This document shows, piece by piece, positions 5,867 to 5,922 of a stretch of DNA of 5,922 bases. Location: contig JAAYOX010000200.1 in the NCBI GenBank assembly GCA_012520135.1, positions 1 through 5,922 of the forward strand, given 5' to 3'. Position 1 is the first letter of the stretch. The number at the start of each line of letters is the position of its first letter. The translations under genes were made by a program, and so were the position numbers. The notes below the pieces were generated by a model. It was not told the DNA's origin. It did not search any database and was given only the letters and a program-made list of their open reading frames with translations. Source of the stretch: Clostridia bacterium. Lineage in GTDB: Bacteria > Bacillota > DULZ01.

Positions 5867-5922
5867 GTGTTTCAATCCAGAGCACCACTTTACATGGAAA
5901 TTGCCAAGGAAATCAGAAAGCG
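5867..5922 (+). CDS. N-terminus of a GntR-family transcriptional regulator (3' end cut by window edge)
   Basis: Eighteen whole codons are visible, starting with GTG and reading MFQSRAPLYMEIAKEIRK. The PLYxxIAxxIR pattern is the usual opening of the winged helix-turn-helix DNA-binding domain in GntR regulators, most like the HutC/YtrA/MocR branches, where PLY is common. The effector domain is not visible, so the subfamily and ligand are unknown. It follows the permease terminator on the same strand and is probably transcribed from its own promoter. Its position makes it a candidate regulator of the purine genes, but it could equally belong to the next operon. Confidence 0.7.
   Translation, partial: MFQSRAPLYMEIAKEIRK

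Noticed and set aside
5618..5879. GTTTCAATCCA occurring twice (5618-5628 and 5869-5879), resembling the start of some CRISPR repeats
   Set aside because: The match does not extend beyond 11 bases, the copies are 251 bases apart, the second lies in the start of a coding region, and there is no array of spacers.

Overview
The window reads as a piece of chromosome from an anaerobic, low-to-mid-GC Gram-positive bacterium of the Clostridia/Peptococcales type. This is an inference from strong purine-rich Shine-Dalgarno sequences (AGGAGG and similar), the use of TTG and GTG starts, hairpin-plus-U-tract terminators and the gene set. The species cannot be fixed from the sequence alone. All genes are on the + strand.

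Layout. Positions 1-1247 hold most of an SsnA-type amidohydrolase; its N-terminus lies off the left edge. After a 92-bp gap with a striking, nearly perfect hairpin comes a complete 853-aa molybdenum hydroxylase (1340-3901). It matches the selenium-dependent xanthine dehydrogenase family (XdhD-like): two [2Fe-2S] clusters fused to the molybdopterin domain, with no FAD domain. A terminator-like hairpin at 4013-4050 ends this pair. A 341-bp intergenic region then leads to an NCS2 (nucleobase:cation symporter-2) purine permease (4243-5589) that starts with TTG and ends at a textbook terminator (5633-5671). At the right edge the first 18 codons of a GntR-family regulator are visible (5867-5922).

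How it fits together. The permease would import a purine (xanthine or urate). The molybdenum hydroxylase would oxidise or reduce the purine ring at C2/C8, and SsnA would hydrolyse a purine or a ring-opened intermediate. The adjacent regulator may control the set. ssnA and xdhD travel together in the selenium-dependent molybdenum hydroxylase loci of enterococci, clostridia and E. coli, and in the anaerobic purine/urate degradation gene set (ygeX, ygeY, ygeW, ygfK, ssnA, hyuA, xdhD). The window is therefore a recognisable but incompletely characterised purine-catabolism locus, not a wholly new system. The less explained parts are the intercistronic hairpin, the permease leader, the missing FAD/electron-transfer subunit and the repeated half-sites in front of the regulator gene.
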